Assembly (NCBI RefSeq): GCF_001622165.1
Contig: NZ_LVWG01000034.1
Span: forward strand, 8,001 to 72,000
DNA: 64,000 bases
Source of the DNA: Pelodictyon luteolum
GTDB taxonomy: Bacteria > Bacteroidota > Chlorobiia > Chlorobiales > Chlorobiaceae
Direction of reading: 5' to 3'
Both the position numbers and the translations under genes were made by a program. Below the pieces are notes generated by a model. The model had not been told where the DNA came from and did not search any database. It was given only the letters and a program-made list of their open reading frames with translations. Of this stretch, positions 1-8,695 are shown piece after piece (the first letter of the stretch is position 1; each line of letters begins with the position of its first letter).

Positions 1-7
1 CAACAGC

Positions 8-328
8 ATGGACATGCAGCAGGGGCATCATTCGAAATGGAAAATCCTGAGAAACGGATGGGTGCTCGCCGGGCCGCGAGGTACTATGGTCAAGCTGACA
101 ATCAAAGAGTTCGAGTTCATGTCGCTTCTGGCATCATCCAATCAGATGGCTGTATCACGCAATGCGATACTTGCACATATGGGCTACAGGAACGACGTGC
201 ATGGCAACAAGGCGTTGGAGGCCGTCGTTCATCGGCTACGCCTGAAAACGCAAGTTGCCGGAGGTACATTGATTGAGACTGCGCACGGAGTTGGATGGGG
301 GTTCTCGACTGAGGTTGCGCTGGTGTAA
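8..328 (+). CDS. OmpR/PhoB-type winged-helix DNA-binding protein, no receiver domain seen
   Basis: The 106-residue product is a single winged-helix domain of the response-regulator C-terminal type. Visible are the helix with NKAL (67-70), the basic helix HRLRLK (75-80) and the closing wing GVGWGF (94-99). Family members normally carry an N-terminal phospho-receiver domain; none is present here. The frame is still open at the left edge of the window, so the ATG at 8 is only a candidate start and a receiver domain could lie outside. If complete, it is an orphan DNA-binding domain of unknown target. It is followed by 136 bp without a gene. Confidence 0.6.
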   Translation: MDMQQGHHSKWKILRNGWVLAGPRGTMVKLTIKEFEFMSLLASSNQMAVSRNAILAHMGYRNDVHGNKALEAVVHRLRLKTQVAGGTLIETAHGVGWGFSTEVALV

Positions 329-464
329 GCATATGGATTTGTGCGGGACGAGGATGAGTCGCTCGCCCGAACGCTTTCCTTTCTTCCTGTGTTGATATAG
401 ATGCGTCTTCATGCCGTATTGATTATGAGCATGAAAAATGTTTCAATGAAAACAGGAGGAATAT

Positions 465-1613
465 ATGGCTACTTCACTGCCCGGCTTCTTTCCGGGACTC
501 GATGAACGCCCCGCTTCACCTTGCCTCTCGCTCTATCAGGAAACGCACCGCAGCTATCCCGATAACCGTCAGGACCGGCTCCGCTATAAAAATTTAGTCA
601 ACGCTCTCGAAGAGTCCCTCCAGAGAAAGTATCCCGCACGTGATACCCTACCGCTATTGGAACCGTTTCGCGCGCTCGGCGATGATGATGGGTTCTGGAA
701 CCATACCCTCGATGGGCTTGCCGTGTTTGGCGCCGAGGGCGTCTTCCGAACCTACCGATTTCCTCACGTGCCACGTGAGTTGGCGGTGTCGGCCGATAGT
801 TTTCATACCAAGCCGCTCCTCCGTGTGATGCAGTCGACCGAGCGCTTCCACCTGCTCTGCCTCACGCGCCAGAACATCAGACTGTTTGATGCAGATCGCT
901 ACGCCGTCGATGAGATCGAGTTGCCGCCGGATATGCCCCGGAACATGCTACAGGTACTTGGAAGCGAAACGACGGGGCCTGAGATAACCATTGCTTCATT
1001 CGGTTCCGCCGGCGCCGGTGGAGTTATCCGCCACGGGCATAGTTCAAAGCGGGATGAGGAGGAGCTGGATAATGAAAAGTTTTTCCGAGCGGTCGACACG
1101 GGCGTGCTGGAGCGCTATTCAAACCCTTCCGGCCTACCGCTAATGCTCGCCGCGCTTCCCGAACATCAGGGTCTGTTTCGCAAAATCAGCCGAAACGCAT
1201 CATTGCTCGAAGCAGGGATTTCGGCAGATCCGCAAAGCATGACAACTGAAGTACTCAGGGAAAAGGCCTGGGATGTCATGGCTCCGGTCATTGCCGGTCG
1301 GATCCGGTCAGCGGCTGAAGCCTGTGCTGAAGCCATTGCTTCAGGAATGGGTACAATCGATCCGGAAGATGCTGCCGTAGCCGCAGTTGGTGGTCGGATA
1401 GCACGCCTGCTCATTGATCGGGAAAAACTCATTGCGGGAAAGGTAGACCCTGTTACGGGTACTGTAGAGTTTGTTTCGCTGGAAGACCCGACCGTTGATG
1501 ATGTCCTGGATGACATCGGAGAAATCGTTCGCCAGAAGGGCGGCGAGGTGCTTGTCCTCTCTTCATCCGAGATGCCCTCCATGACAGGGATTGCTGCCCT
1601 TTACCGCTACTGA
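465..1613 (+). CDS. Bacterial eRF1-like (baeRF family) protein, hypothetical
   Basis: This 382-residue protein looks like the bacterial/archaeo-eukaryotic release-factor-like (baeRF) group, whose members resemble eRF1 and Pelota and are thought to act on ribosomes or RNA. Signs are the N-terminal PCLSLYQETHR segment (about 18-28), the central FHLLCLTRQNIRLF strand pair, a charged GHSSKRDEEELDNEKFF stretch, and the C-terminal GGEVLVLSSSEMP strand followed by the ending IAALYRY. No signal peptide or membrane segment is seen. The start is well supported by a strong AGGAGG ribosome binding site eight bases upstream. The gene stands alone and is followed by a terminator-like hairpin. The biochemical function is not established; the family assignment is from memory of its pattern. 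Confidence 0.6.
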   Translation: MATSLPGFFPGLDERPASPCLSLYQETHRSYPDNRQDRLRYKNLVNALEESLQRKYPARDTLPLLEPFRALGDDDGFWNHTLDGLAVFGAEGVFRTYRFPHVPRELAVSADSFHTKPLLRVMQSTERFHLLCLTRQNIRLFDADRYAVDEIELPPDMPRNMLQVLGSETTGPEITIASFGSAGAGGVIRHGHSSKRDEEELDNEKFFRAVDTGVLERYSNPSGLPLMLAALPEHQGLFRKISRNASLLEAGISADPQSMTTEVLREKAWDVMAPVIAGRIRSAAEACAEAIASGMGTIDPEDAAVAAVGGRIARLLIDREKLIAGKVDPVTGTVEFVSLEDPTVDDVLDDIGEIVRQKGGEVLVLSSSEMPSMTGIAALYRY

Positions 1614-1702
1614 GCATGTTTCAGCATCCTTCGGGAGTGGGAATTCAGTGGAGACTGTGTTATTTTGTTGCTGCGGCTCCCTCTGGGGCTTCTTTTGCAA
1701 TG

Positions 1703-1730
1703 CATGGCTGGATATCCGGCCATGTTCTTT
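1703..1730 (+). terminator. Hairpin with T-rich tail after the baeRF gene
   Basis: A 9-bp stem (1703-1711 with 1716-1724, one G-T wobble) closes on an ATAT loop and is followed by TTCTTT. It lies 90 bp after the baeRF stop and 24 bp before the thioesterase start, so it probably separates the two transcripts. Confidence 0.45.
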
Positions 1731-1753
1731 CATGAACCGGAACAGATGCGTTG

Positions 1754-2170
1754 ATGCAAAGAGAGCAGCATACGTTCACCCTTGAGATGGATGTACGGGA
1801 CTATGAGTGCGACATGCAGGGGATTGTCAATAACAGTGTCTACCAGAATTATCTGGAGCATGCCCGGCACGAGTATCTCAAAAGCGTCGGTATTGATTTC
1901 AGCGAGTACACCCGGATGGGGGTCAACCTCGTTGTCGTCCGCGCCGAGCTTGATTACCGCTCTCCCCTGAAGAGCGGCGACCGGTTTCTGGTCACCCTGC
2001 GGCTACATAGAGAATCCACACTCAAGTTTGCATTCTATCAGGATATACTCTGTCTGCCAGACATGAAGCCGGCGCTCAACGCTAAAATCATCGGTACCGC
2101 CCTGAACGGCCGGGGGCGCCCTGAGATCCCGTCGGCGCTGGCGGCTCTCATGGGCGTTGGAGAGGCATAA
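1754..2170 (+). CDS. Acyl-CoA thioesterase, hot-dog fold (YbgC-like)
   Basis: The 138-residue protein has the compact hot-dog thioesterase pattern. The early motif VRDYECDMQGIVNNSVYQNY resembles the 4-hydroxybenzoyl-CoA thioesterase/YbgC signature, in which an Asp just before the GIVNN turn acts in hydrolysis, followed by YLEHARHEYL. It should hydrolyse an acyl-CoA thioester in the cytoplasm; the substrate cannot be read from sequence. ATG at 1754 is preferred over the TTG three bases upstream. It lies 35 bp before the TPR gene, on the same strand. Confidence 0.8.
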   Translation: MQREQHTFTLEMDVRDYECDMQGIVNNSVYQNYLEHARHEYLKSVGIDFSEYTRMGVNLVVVRAELDYRSPLKSGDRFLVTLRLHRESTLKFAFYQDILCLPDMKPALNAKIIGTALNGRGRPEIPSALAALMGVGEA

Positions 2171-2205
2171 CAACATAAATCAGTCCTTATTACCCCCTCT
2201 AGCAT

Positions 2206-2733
2206 ATGAAACCACTGCGATCGGTTGCCGAAGCCTACCTTGCGCTGAGCGAGGCGGAGCGCCAGCTTCAAGATGGCCTTCACGCCGAGGCGGCGGCAAG
2301 CTGCCGCGGCGCTACGGATGCGGCTCGTTCGATTCCTTCTGAGGAGGCCTTTGATCATGCAGGATTCGAGGCATTTGTCCACGCAGTGCTTGCCGGGGCC
2401 CTTACGGGGCTCGGAGAGCATGGTGCCGGGCTGGAGTCGGCAGACCGTGCGCTCTATTATTTCAATCGTCGTGGAGAGTTGGAGGAAGACGGTGGCAAAC
2501 TATGGATTCGGGCAGTATTTTCAAGGGGTTCTGCCCTTGAGGGGCTCGGCCGGAGGGATGAAGCGTTTCAGGCGTTCAGGATGGCCGGAGAGATGCTCGA
2601 TGAGCGGAAGGGAGGGGTAGGGGGGCTTGAGGCGCTTCGAAACGCCGCCGCCGATGCTCTGGTGCGGCTCGGCCGCCCCACTGAGCCTGAAAAACCCGCT
2701 GGCTACCGTGCCTGGTGGGAATTCTGGTCCTGA
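2206..2733 (+). CDS. TPR-like repeat protein, hypothetical
   Basis: This 175-residue, mostly helical protein has repeated small-residue and charge spacing (AYLALSEAERQLQDG, GALTGLGEHGAGLESADRAL, SALEGLGRRDEAFQAFRMA) typical of tetratricopeptide repeats, roughly three pairs of helices over residues 8-150. It ends in an aromatic WWEFW segment. TPR proteins mediate protein-protein contacts; no enzymatic motif is visible. It sits between the thioesterase and the GT9 gene, whose start lies only 4 bp after this stop, so the two are probably co-transcribed. The specific role is unknown. Confidence 0.65.
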   Translation: MKPLRSVAEAYLALSEAERQLQDGLHAEAAASCRGATDAARSIPSEEAFDHAGFEAFVHAVLAGALTGLGEHGAGLESADRALYYFNRRGELEEDGGKLWIRAVFSRGSALEGLGRRDEAFQAFRMAGEMLDERKGGVGGLEALRNAAADALVRLGRPTEPEKPAGYRAWWEFWS

Positions 2734-2737
2734 CACC

Positions 2738-3745
2738 ATGGAGACTGTGCAGTCGATACTCGTTGTCCGTCTGAGCTCTATTGGAGATATCATCCTTACT
2801 ACGCCGGTGGTACGCTGGATCAGGGCCCGGTGGCCGGAAGCCAAAATTGATTTCTGCACCAGAAGCCAGTTTATCCCCCTGCTCGCAGGAAACCCCCGGC
2901 TGTCAGGGCTCTTTACTCCTGAAGGCCTGCCTGCGGATTCGTCCTATGATCTTGTTGTGGATCTTCAGAACAACCGGCGTTCGCGCGCTCTGCTCAGGAA
3001 AGTCGAGGCTAAAAAAACGGTCCGGTATCGTAAAGGCAACTGGAAGAAGTGGCTTCTCGTGCATTTTAAGATTGATGTATACGGTGAAGCACCCTCCGTG
3101 GTCGAACGGTACGGTTCGGCGCTCTCCGGGCTTGGAGTCAATAGCGACGATCCCGGATGCGAACTATGGCCATCAGCATCTGATACGGCTTTTTCTGGCG
3201 GGATTTTACCGGGTAATGGCCCGGTGCTGGCAGTCTGCTTCGGTGCCCGCCATTTTACCAAACGCTGGCCCCCAGCCCGGTTCGCTGAGGCAATCATCAA
3301 TATTCTTGATGGTGCTTCCCCATTAAGGATTGTGCTCCTGGGGGGAAATGAGGATGCCGTACATGCACTGGAGATCATGGCACTGTTGCCGGCCGGTGTT
3401 TCTGAGTCAGTGCGCAATCTTGCCGGAGGCTGTTCTCTCATGGAGACAGCTGCGCTGTTGCAGCGCTCCGACGCAGTCCTTACAAACGATACGGGATTGA
3501 TGCACATGGCTTCTGCGTTCGAGAAACGCCTATTTGTGCTGTTCGGCTCCTCGGCACAGGCCTTCGGGTTCCTGCCCTACCGCTCGACGTTCGAGCTTTT
3601 CGAAGTTCCGGGACTTGGCTGCAGGCCCTGCTCCCATATCGGAAGGGACCATTGTCCCAAAGGTCATTTCCGCTGCATGACGGACATTTCTTCTGAGCGG
3701 GTGTCTGCCAGAATCATTGCGTTCCTCAGGGAGGCACAGGGGTGA
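2738..3745 (+). CDS. Glycosyltransferase family 9 (heptosyltransferase-like)
   Basis: The 335-residue product carries the marks of ADP-heptose:LPS heptosyltransferases (GT9): the N-terminal ILVVRLSSIGDIILTTPVVRW and the C-terminal nucleotide-sugar site TNDTGLMHMASAF followed by FGSSAQAFGFLP. A late Cys pair (CRPCSHIGRDHCPKGHFRC) is common in this family. It would add a sugar to the lipopolysaccharide core at the cytoplasmic membrane. The frame extends upstream, but ATG at 2738 gives the family start and avoids a 107-bp overlap with the TPR gene. Its stop overlaps the exonuclease gene start by 4 bp (GTGA), suggesting translational coupling. Confidence 0.85.
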   Translation: METVQSILVVRLSSIGDIILTTPVVRWIRARWPEAKIDFCTRSQFIPLLAGNPRLSGLFTPEGLPADSSYDLVVDLQNNRRSRALLRKVEAKKTVRYRKGNWKKWLLVHFKIDVYGEAPSVVERYGSALSGLGVNSDDPGCELWPSASDTAFSGGILPGNGPVLAVCFGARHFTKRWPPARFAEAIINILDGASPLRIVLLGGNEDAVHALEIMALLPAGVSESVRNLAGGCSLMETAALLQRSDAVLTNDTGLMHMASAFEKRLFVLFGSSAQAFGFLPYRSTFELFEVPGLGCRPCSHIGRDHCPKGHFRCMTDISSERVSARIIAFLREAQG

Positions 3746-4521
3746 AAGTCGCATCATGGAACGTCAATGGTATCAGGGCGCGCGAGGCTGCGCTTGCATC
3801 ATGGGTCAGGCAATGTTCTCCGGATGTCCTCGTCCTGCAGGAGGTGAAGGCCTCTGTCGAGGAAATTCCCCAGAGCATCATGTCGCTTGCCGGCTACCGT
3901 TCGTTCTGGAACGGCTCATCGTTTAAAAAGGGATACAGTGGAACGGGAATTCTCATGAAGGAGAGCTCCGAACATGAGGGTGCATCGTTCGAAATCCCAC
4001 CCTTCGATATTGAGAACAGGACGGTGGCGGTGCATGCTGGACCGGTATCCATCATCGGTACCTATGTGCCGCGGGGCGACACTCCTCAGCACTACGGCAT
4101 CAAGCTCAGCTACCTTGAGGCCATGCGGGAGTACGTCCGGGAACTTCTCGCCAGCGGAAGGCAGGTGCTCGTGACCGGCGACATGAACGTGGCTCACCGC
4201 CAGATTGATCTTCACCACTCCCAGAACAAACCCGGTGCAACGGGGCTTCGGCCGGAGGAGCGCTCTTCGATCGACCGCCTGATTGCGCTTGGACTCACCG
4301 ACGTGATGCGCGAGATGAACCCGGAACGGGATGATCTTTTTACCTGGTGGCCTTACTGGCGAATGGCCAGGGAACGCAATCTCGGCTGGCGGATTGACTG
4401 TTTTTACCTTTCCGAATATCGAAAAGATCGGATTCTCCGGGCAGAGGTCGACGTGCCGGAGAAAAATTCCGATCATGCGCCAATCATTCTTGAATTCCTT
4501 CCGGCGGCCGTCTCCCGGTAG
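3742..4521 (+). CDS. xth: Exodeoxyribonuclease III
   Basis: This 259-residue AP endonuclease/3'-5' exonuclease belongs to the exonuclease III family of base-excision repair. Metal and catalytic residues are visible: NVNGIRA (8-14), LQEVK with Glu34, TGDMNVAH with Asp148 and Asn150, and the C-terminal SDHAP with Asp244-His245. Length matches the family (about 255-270). The start is GTG at 3742, overlapping the GT9 stop, so the gene is probably translated as part of the same message. Confidence 0.93.
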   Translation: MKVASWNVNGIRAREAALASWVRQCSPDVLVLQEVKASVEEIPQSIMSLAGYRSFWNGSSFKKGYSGTGILMKESSEHEGASFEIPPFDIENRTVAVHAGPVSIIGTYVPRGDTPQHYGIKLSYLEAMREYVRELLASGRQVLVTGDMNVAHRQIDLHHSQNKPGATGLRPEERSSIDRLIALGLTDVMREMNPERDDLFTWWPYWRMARERNLGWRIDCFYLSEYRKDRILRAEVDVPEKNSDHAPIILEFLPAAVSR

Positions 4522-4555
4522 GAGGGCCCATCTTTTTCTCGGGATGTTGCGGCGG

Positions 4556-4584
4556 TTGGAAAAAAGATTGCAATGTCTTACATT
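4556..4584 (+). promoter_or_regulatory. Candidate promoter of the rpsF-ssb-rpsR-rplI operon
   Basis: TTGGAA (4556-4561) and TACATT (4579-4584) are separated by 17 bp, a sigma-70-like arrangement. It lies about 125 bp before rpsF, leaving room for the folded leader described next. The same TACATT box occurs before other genes in this window. Confidence 0.5.
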
Positions 4585-4590
4585 TAAGGT

Positions 4591-4709
4591 CCAAATTTGC
4601 ACGCGGTGTTCACGCCTGAACGCGTGAAGCCGTGGGGCCGGTTTGCGCAAACCCGGACCCTCGCCGCATGCAAGCAGCTGAGTACTCTCAATCATTATTT
4701 CATTGCGCT
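4591..4709 (+). promoter_or_regulatory. Structured 5' leader of rpsF, candidate S6:S18 autoregulatory element
   Basis: Two hairpins can be drawn. The first pairs CACGC (4600-4604) with GCGTG (4622-4626) and GTTCA with TGAAC inside. The second pairs GGG (4635-4637), CCGG and GTTTG with CAAAC, CGG and CCC (to 4660) around a perfect 14-base palindrome (4640-4653), with an unpaired C. In other bacteria the S6:S18 complex represses its own mRNA through a leader hairpin with a CCG-containing bulge. A match to that motif here is an inference. No clear Shine-Dalgarno sequence precedes the rpsF ATG. Confidence 0.4.
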
Positions 4710-5111
4710 ATGGAAACAAACAAACTGTACGAATGTACGGTCATCATTGACGGCGGGCTTCAGGATGAAGCAATCGCAGCCGCGATGGAGATGGTGCAGA
4801 AGGTCATCACCGAAAAGGGCGGAAGCATCAGCAGCGTCCTTGACATCGGCAGGCGCAAGACCGCCTATCCGATCAAAAAGAAAACCATCGGGTATTATGC
4901 CCACATTGAATTTACCGCAGCAACACCGGTCATTGCAGAGATCGAGCGGGTACTCCGCTACGAAGAAGTCCTGCTTCGCTATCTGATCGTGCATCTGACG
5001 ACCCCTCTCCTCGAGATGCGCAAGCGCGTCGAGAAATACAGCGTGGTCATCGGCAGCCCTGAAGACAACGTAGCCAGCGAAACGGATGCAGCCGAAAAGG
5101 CCTCCAAGTGA
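4710..5111 (+). CDS. rpsF: 30S ribosomal protein S6
   Basis: The 133-residue protein matches S6: N-terminal [11 protein letters not shown] strand, [18 protein letters not shown] and the [10 protein letters not shown] region. It binds S18 on the central domain of 16S rRNA. ATG at 4710 was chosen because upstream in-frame residues do not resemble S6 and would cover the hairpin leader. The C-terminal tail ([16 protein letters not shown]) is acidic and flexible. It heads the classical rpsF-ssb-rpsR-rplI operon. Confidence 0.96.
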   Translation: METNKLYECTVIIDGGLQDEAIAAAMEMVQKVITEKGGSISSVLDIGRRKTAYPIKKKTIGYYAHIEFTAATPVIAEIERVLRYEEVLLRYLIVHLTTPLLEMRKRVEKYSVVIGSPEDNVASETDAAEKASK

Positions 5112-5185
5112 GAATTGTGACTGAAGGTTTGACGCAGTAGTAGCGGATTGATAGGACTTATTGAGAAACAAACGGAGAAGATGTT

Positions 5186-5662
5186 ATGGCTGAATTGAAA
5201 ATGCCTGAGATTAACAGCGTCATCATTGCTGGCAATCTTACCAAAGACCCTGTTTTCAGGCAGACTAATTCAGGAGGCACTCCGGTTGTAAATTTCTCAA
5301 TTGCCTGCAACCGCAGGTTCCGTGATAGCAACCACCAGTGGCAGGAAGACGTATGCTACGTCGGTGTGGTTGCGTGGAACAAGCTTGCCGAGAGCTGCCG
5401 GGACAATCTCAGGAAAAGTTCAGCGGTCCTTGTAGACGGCGAATTACAGAGCCGGACATGGAAGGCGCAGGACGGAACATCAAGGACAGTGGTCGAGATC
5501 AAGGCCCGACGGATCCAGTTCCTCAACAAACGCAAAAAGGACGACGGCGAGGACGATCACGACGGTTTCATCGAGGATGATTTTCATGATGTCCATCATG
5601 AAGATGCACACGGTGAGGACAATGACCACATTTATGAATACAAATACCTGTCCTCCGACTGA
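5186..5662 (+). CDS. ssb: Single-stranded DNA-binding protein
   Basis: The 158-residue protein has the SSB OB-fold over about residues 8-115 (NSVIIAGNLTKDP, TPVVNFSIACNRR, VDGELQSRTWKAQDG, RRIQFLNKRKK). It coats single-stranded DNA in replication and repair. The tail is rich in Asp, Glu and His (residues 118-150) but ends EYKYLSSD rather than the usual DDDIPF-type tip that recruits partner proteins. The operon position between rpsF and rpsR is typical. A GGAGAAG ribosome binding site supports the ATG at 5186. Confidence 0.93.
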   Translation: MAELKMPEINSVIIAGNLTKDPVFRQTNSGGTPVVNFSIACNRRFRDSNHQWQEDVCYVGVVAWNKLAESCRDNLRKSSAVLVDGELQSRTWKAQDGTSRTVVEIKARRIQFLNKRKKDDGEDDHDGFIEDDFHDVHHEDAHGEDNDHIYEYKYLSSD

Positions 5663-5688
5663 GAGGCGGGGGCAAGCAAAATCTGCAC

Positions 5689-5961
5689 ATGAAACCAATG
5701 AGACAGAAAACCACAAGGGCGCAGGGCAATAAGTCCATCAGCAACGCCCTGGCTTCTAAGAGAAAGGTGTCGAAGAATCAGGTCGTGTTCTTTGACTATC
5801 GTGACGAGCGCAAGCTGAAAAGATTCATCAACGACCAGGGTAAAATTATCCCCCGCCGCATCACGGGCCTTACCGCAAAAGAGCAGAACCTCCTGACCCA
5901 TTCAGTGAAGTGGGCACGGTTCCTCGCGGTCATCCCCTACGTTGCCGACGAGTACAAATAA
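5689..5961 (+). CDS. rpsR: 30S ribosomal protein S18
   Basis: This 90-residue basic protein shows the S18 core: [52 protein letters not shown]. It forms a heterodimer with S6. The N-terminal 25 residues are a Lys/Arg-rich extension. It sits 26 bp after ssb and 35 bp before rplI. Confidence 0.96.
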   Translation: MKPMRQKTTRAQGNKSISNALASKRKVSKNQVVFFDYRDERKLKRFINDQGKIIPRRITGLTAKEQNLLTHSVKWARFLAVIPYVADEYK

Positions 5962-5996
5962 AAATTTCGCAATCCATTGAAACAAGGAAGCTAGAC

Positions 5997-6452
5997 GTGA
6001 AAGTCATTTTAAGAAAAGATGTGGCTGCCCTTGGCGATGCAGGTGAAGTTGTTTCCGTGAAGAACGGTTACGCCAACAACTACCTTATTCCGCAGGGTAT
6101 GGCCACGAGGGCTACCGAGGGAACCCTCAAAGCTCTTGAGACAGAGAAAAAGCAGCAGGCAAGAAAAGTCGAGCTGCAGAGAGTGAGTGCTCGTGAACTC
6201 GCACAGAAGATTGAGCAGATGGTCCTGAAAGTGCAGGCAAAGGCCGGTGAGTCCGGCAAGCTGTTCGGTACCGTCACCGCCGGTGACATCGCCGATGCAT
6301 TGAAGGTTGCCGGTGTGGAAATCGACAGGCGCAAGATCACTCTGGAGGCTCCTGTAAAGTTGCTCGGTAAGTATGAGGCCGAGGCAAAGCTGTTCTCGGA
6401 CGTCACTGTGAAGGTGACTTTCGAGGTTGAAGCTGAAGGGGCGGAGGCTTAA
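5997..6452 (+). CDS. rplI: 50S ribosomal protein L9
   Basis: The 151-residue protein begins [32 protein letters not shown], the L9 N-terminal domain, followed by the long connecting helix ([20 protein letters not shown]) and the C-terminal domain ([14 protein letters not shown]). The start is GTG at 5997; upstream in-frame codons read into rpsR and do not resemble L9. It is the last gene of the operon and is followed by a clear terminator. Confidence 0.95.
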   Translation: MKVILRKDVAALGDAGEVVSVKNGYANNYLIPQGMATRATEGTLKALETEKKQQARKVELQRVSARELAQKIEQMVLKVQAKAGESGKLFGTVTAGDIADALKVAGVEIDRRKITLEAPVKLLGKYEAEAKLFSDVTVKVTFEVEAEGAEA

Positions 6453-6520
6453 GGGTCTCCTCCTGCGCTAGGATCCAAAGGCGGGAATCTCCCACCTATG
6501 GATCCACACGTTGTAAGTTG

Positions 6521-6556
6521 AAAGCTCCGCGTTCTTCTGGACTGTGGAGCTTTTTT
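6521..6556 (+). terminator. Rho-independent terminator of the rpsF operon
   Basis: AAAGCTCC (6521-6528) pairs with GGAGCTTT (6546-6553) and the stem runs into TTTTTT (6551-6556). The loop is 17 nt. It lies 69 bp after the rplI stop. Confidence 0.75.
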
Positions 6557-6621
6557 CATTCTACCCGTCAGCTGCTTATTCATAACATCAAAGCATCATT
6601 CCACTCAAGCACCCCTATACA

Positions 6622-7026
6622 ATGATCCAGACCCTTCTGCAGGAAAAATATCCCGTCTTTACCACACAATTTGACCGTAGCGAGACCAGTTGCCGTAGTG
6701 TGGATGATATCATCGCTCATTTCAAACGCTGCATTGATGCAAACCCGGCAGTCGCCTATATCGGTGAGTTCGATCATTATGCTCACACGGCCGCGCTTCC
6801 TGGAGGGGTGATTGGTGAGGGAATCAAGGCAGCAAGAAACCTTCTGTTCTGCTTCGGCAAAGAGATGCCGACTCCCTATGTGCTGGCGGTACGACCGCGC
6901 TCCATAGGGGTTGCCGAAGTGGAAAACGGGTTTATTGTCACCTTTCTCGAGGCGCCAAATCCGACAGCCAACGAGGCCATGGAGTCATGGACGAAAGCGC
7001 TTCGGGACAGAAGCGGAGATGCGTAG
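6622..7026 (+). CDS. Small conserved protein resembling DUF6858, function unknown
   Basis: This 134-residue soluble protein has conserved-looking runs IGEFDHYAHT (about 52-61), FCFGKEMPTPYVLAVRPRSIGV and FLEAPNPTANEAMESW. The pattern reminds me of DUF6858, found in sulfur- and hydrogen-oxidising bacteria, but I cannot confirm it. No signal peptide, membrane segment or metal-binding Cys pair is seen; the His and Tyr in FDHYAH could form an active site or ligand set. It is a single gene between the rpsF terminator and the convergent pheS, which ends 10 bp away. Confidence 0.6.
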   Translation: MIQTLLQEKYPVFTTQFDRSETSCRSVDDIIAHFKRCIDANPAVAYIGEFDHYAHTAALPGGVIGEGIKAARNLLFCFGKEMPTPYVLAVRPRSIGVAEVENGFIVTFLEAPNPTANEAMESWTKALRDRSGDA

Positions 7027-7036
7027 GGGCGGTTCT

Positions 7037-8062
7037 TCAGGCGGGGAACTGGCGGAGCATACGAAGGTCGTTCTCGAAGAGGAGCCGGATGTCGTCGATC
7101 TTGTATTTAAGGAGTACTGTCCTGTCTACACCCATGCCGAACGCGTAGCCACTCCATATTTCAGGGTCGATACCTGCGCTGCGCATGACGTTTGGATGTA
7201 CCATGCCGCATCCCATGATCTCAAGCCAGCCTGATTTCTTGCAGACCCTGCACCCTTTGCCTCCGCAGAGGTAGCAGGTGACATCGACCTCTGCCGAGGG
7301 CTCGGTGAATGGGAAAAAGCTCGGCCGGAAGCGGAGTTGGACATCGCTACCGAACATCTGGCGTGCGAATGAGTAGATTGTGGCTTTCAAGTCGGCAAAG
7401 GTCACGCCCTTGTCGATGTAGAGGCCTTCAAGCTGATGGAAGACGCAGTAGCTTCGTGCGCTGATGGCTTCGTTGCGGTATACTTTCCCGGGGCATATCA
7501 CCCTGATCGGCGGCTTACGGTCAAGCATCACCCTTACCTGCACCGGAGAGGTGTGGGTCCGGAGAAGAACGTCATTCTCTGTGCCGTCGCGCTTGACGAA
7601 GAATGTATCCTGCATGTCCCTGGCCGGATGGTCGGGGGGGAAGTTCAGCATATCGAAGTTGTAGCTGCCGAGTTCCAGTTCGGGGCCCGTGGCGATAGTG
7701 AAGCCCATGTCGGAAAAGATCTGCTTCATCTCGCCGAGCACTTTCTGTACGGGGTGTTCGCTGCCGGTGAAATGGCGTCGCCCGGGGAGCGAGAGATCAA
7801 TCAATGGGCCCGCTTTCGATGCCTTTTTTTCTAGCGATTCGGCAACCTCTTCCACTCTGGCTTCGGCTTCGGCTTTCAGCTGGTTGAGCATATTGCCGAT
7901 TTCGGGCCTTCGGGCGGGATCGACCGATTTCAACTGTGCGAAGAGTCCTGCAATCAGTCCTTTGCGTACGGTGTACCGGAGGCGGAACGCCTCAAGTTCA
8001 TCGGCAGAGCTGATCCTGAATCCTGCGATCTCCTCCCGGAGGCTTCGAATGCTGTTTTCCAT
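7037..8062 (-). CDS. pheS: Phenylalanyl-tRNA synthetase alpha subunit
   Basis: The 341-residue subunit charges tRNA-Phe with the beta subunit (pheT, not in the window). The N-terminal coiled coil covers about residues 1-95. The catalytic core has [33 protein letters not shown] and [17 protein letters not shown]. The Cys cluster [20 protein letters not shown] is usual in bacterial PheS. It is the last gene of thrS-infC-rpmI-rplT-pheS and follows rplT by 15 bp. Confidence 0.96.
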   Translation of the reverse strand: MENSIRSLREEIAGFRISSADELEAFRLRYTVRKGLIAGLFAQLKSVDPARRPEIGNMLNQLKAEAEARVEEVAESLEKKASKAGPLIDLSLPGRRHFTGSEHPVQKVLGEMKQIFSDMGFTIATGPELELGSYNFDMLNFPPDHPARDMQDTFFVKRDGTENDVLLRTHTSPVQVRVMLDRKPPIRVICPGKVYRNEAISARSYCVFHQLEGLYIDKGVTFADLKATIYSFARQMFGSDVQLRFRPSFFPFTEPSAEVDVTCYLCGGKGCRVCKKSGWLEIMGCGMVHPNVMRSAGIDPEIWSGYAFGMGVDRTVLLKYKIDDIRLLFENDLRMLRQFPA

Positions 8063-8077
8063 TTACTGCGGGGAATC

Positions 8078-8425
8078 TCAGTCAATGATGGTTTTTACAA
8101 GCTGGGTAAACGCCTCGGGATCCCTGACGGCGATGTCAGCCATGGTCTTGCGGTCTATCTCAACGTTCTTTTTGATCATTGCGTCCATCAGCCTTGAATA
8201 GGTTGTGCCGTTCAGGCGGGCCGCTGCGTTGATGCGAATGATCCAGAGCGAGCGGAAGCTGCGCTTTTTAGCGCGGCGGTCGCGGTAGGCGTACTGTTCG
8301 CCTTTGTCAACAGCATGTTTGACGACGGTCAGGATATTGCCGCGCGATCCCCAGTATCCTTTGGCTTTCTTTAATACTCTTTTCCTGCGGGCCTTTGAGG
8401 CGACAGCGTTATTTGCTTTAGGCAT
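8078..8425 (-). CDS. rplT: 50S ribosomal protein L20
   Basis: This 115-residue basic protein matches L20: [36 protein letters not shown] and [16 protein letters not shown]. It is needed early in 50S assembly and, in other bacteria, also represses the infC-rpmI-rplT message. It lies between rpmI (28 bp upstream) and pheS. Confidence 0.96.
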   Translation of the reverse strand: MPKANNAVASKARRKRVLKKAKGYWGSRGNILTVVKHAVDKGEQYAYRDRRAKKRSFRSLWIIRINAAARLNGTTYSRLMDAMIKKNVEIDRKTMADIAVRDPEAFTQLVKTIID

Positions 8426-8453
8426 CGTTGTGTAAGGTTAATGTTTGAATGTG

Positions 8454-8651
8454 TCAGGCAAGGATCATCCGCTTGATCTGCTTCTCCTTGGTCGCGTTGT
8501 CCAGCATGGTCGACTGGTGGAGGCGGCGGGTGCGTTTCCTGTTCTTCTTTTCCAGGTTGTGCGATCCGTTCATCCGTTCACGCTTGATTTTTCCTGATGC
8601 GGTGGCCTTGAACCGTTTGCATGCACCGCGGTGCGATTTCATTTTAGGCAT
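8454..8651 (-). CDS. rpmI: 50S ribosomal protein L35
   Basis: The 65-residue protein begins MPKMKSHRGACKRFKATASG and continues KIKRERMNGSHNLEKKNRKRTRRL, the L35 pattern. Gene order infC-rpmI-rplT is conserved in bacteria. Confidence 0.95.
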   Translation of the reverse strand: MPKMKSHRGACKRFKATASGKIKRERMNGSHNLEKKNRKRTRRLHQSTMLDNATKEKQIKRMILA

Positions 8652-8695
8652 GACTGTCGTTGTTTTTTTATCAAAAGAATGTGCAAAGTTCGTGT

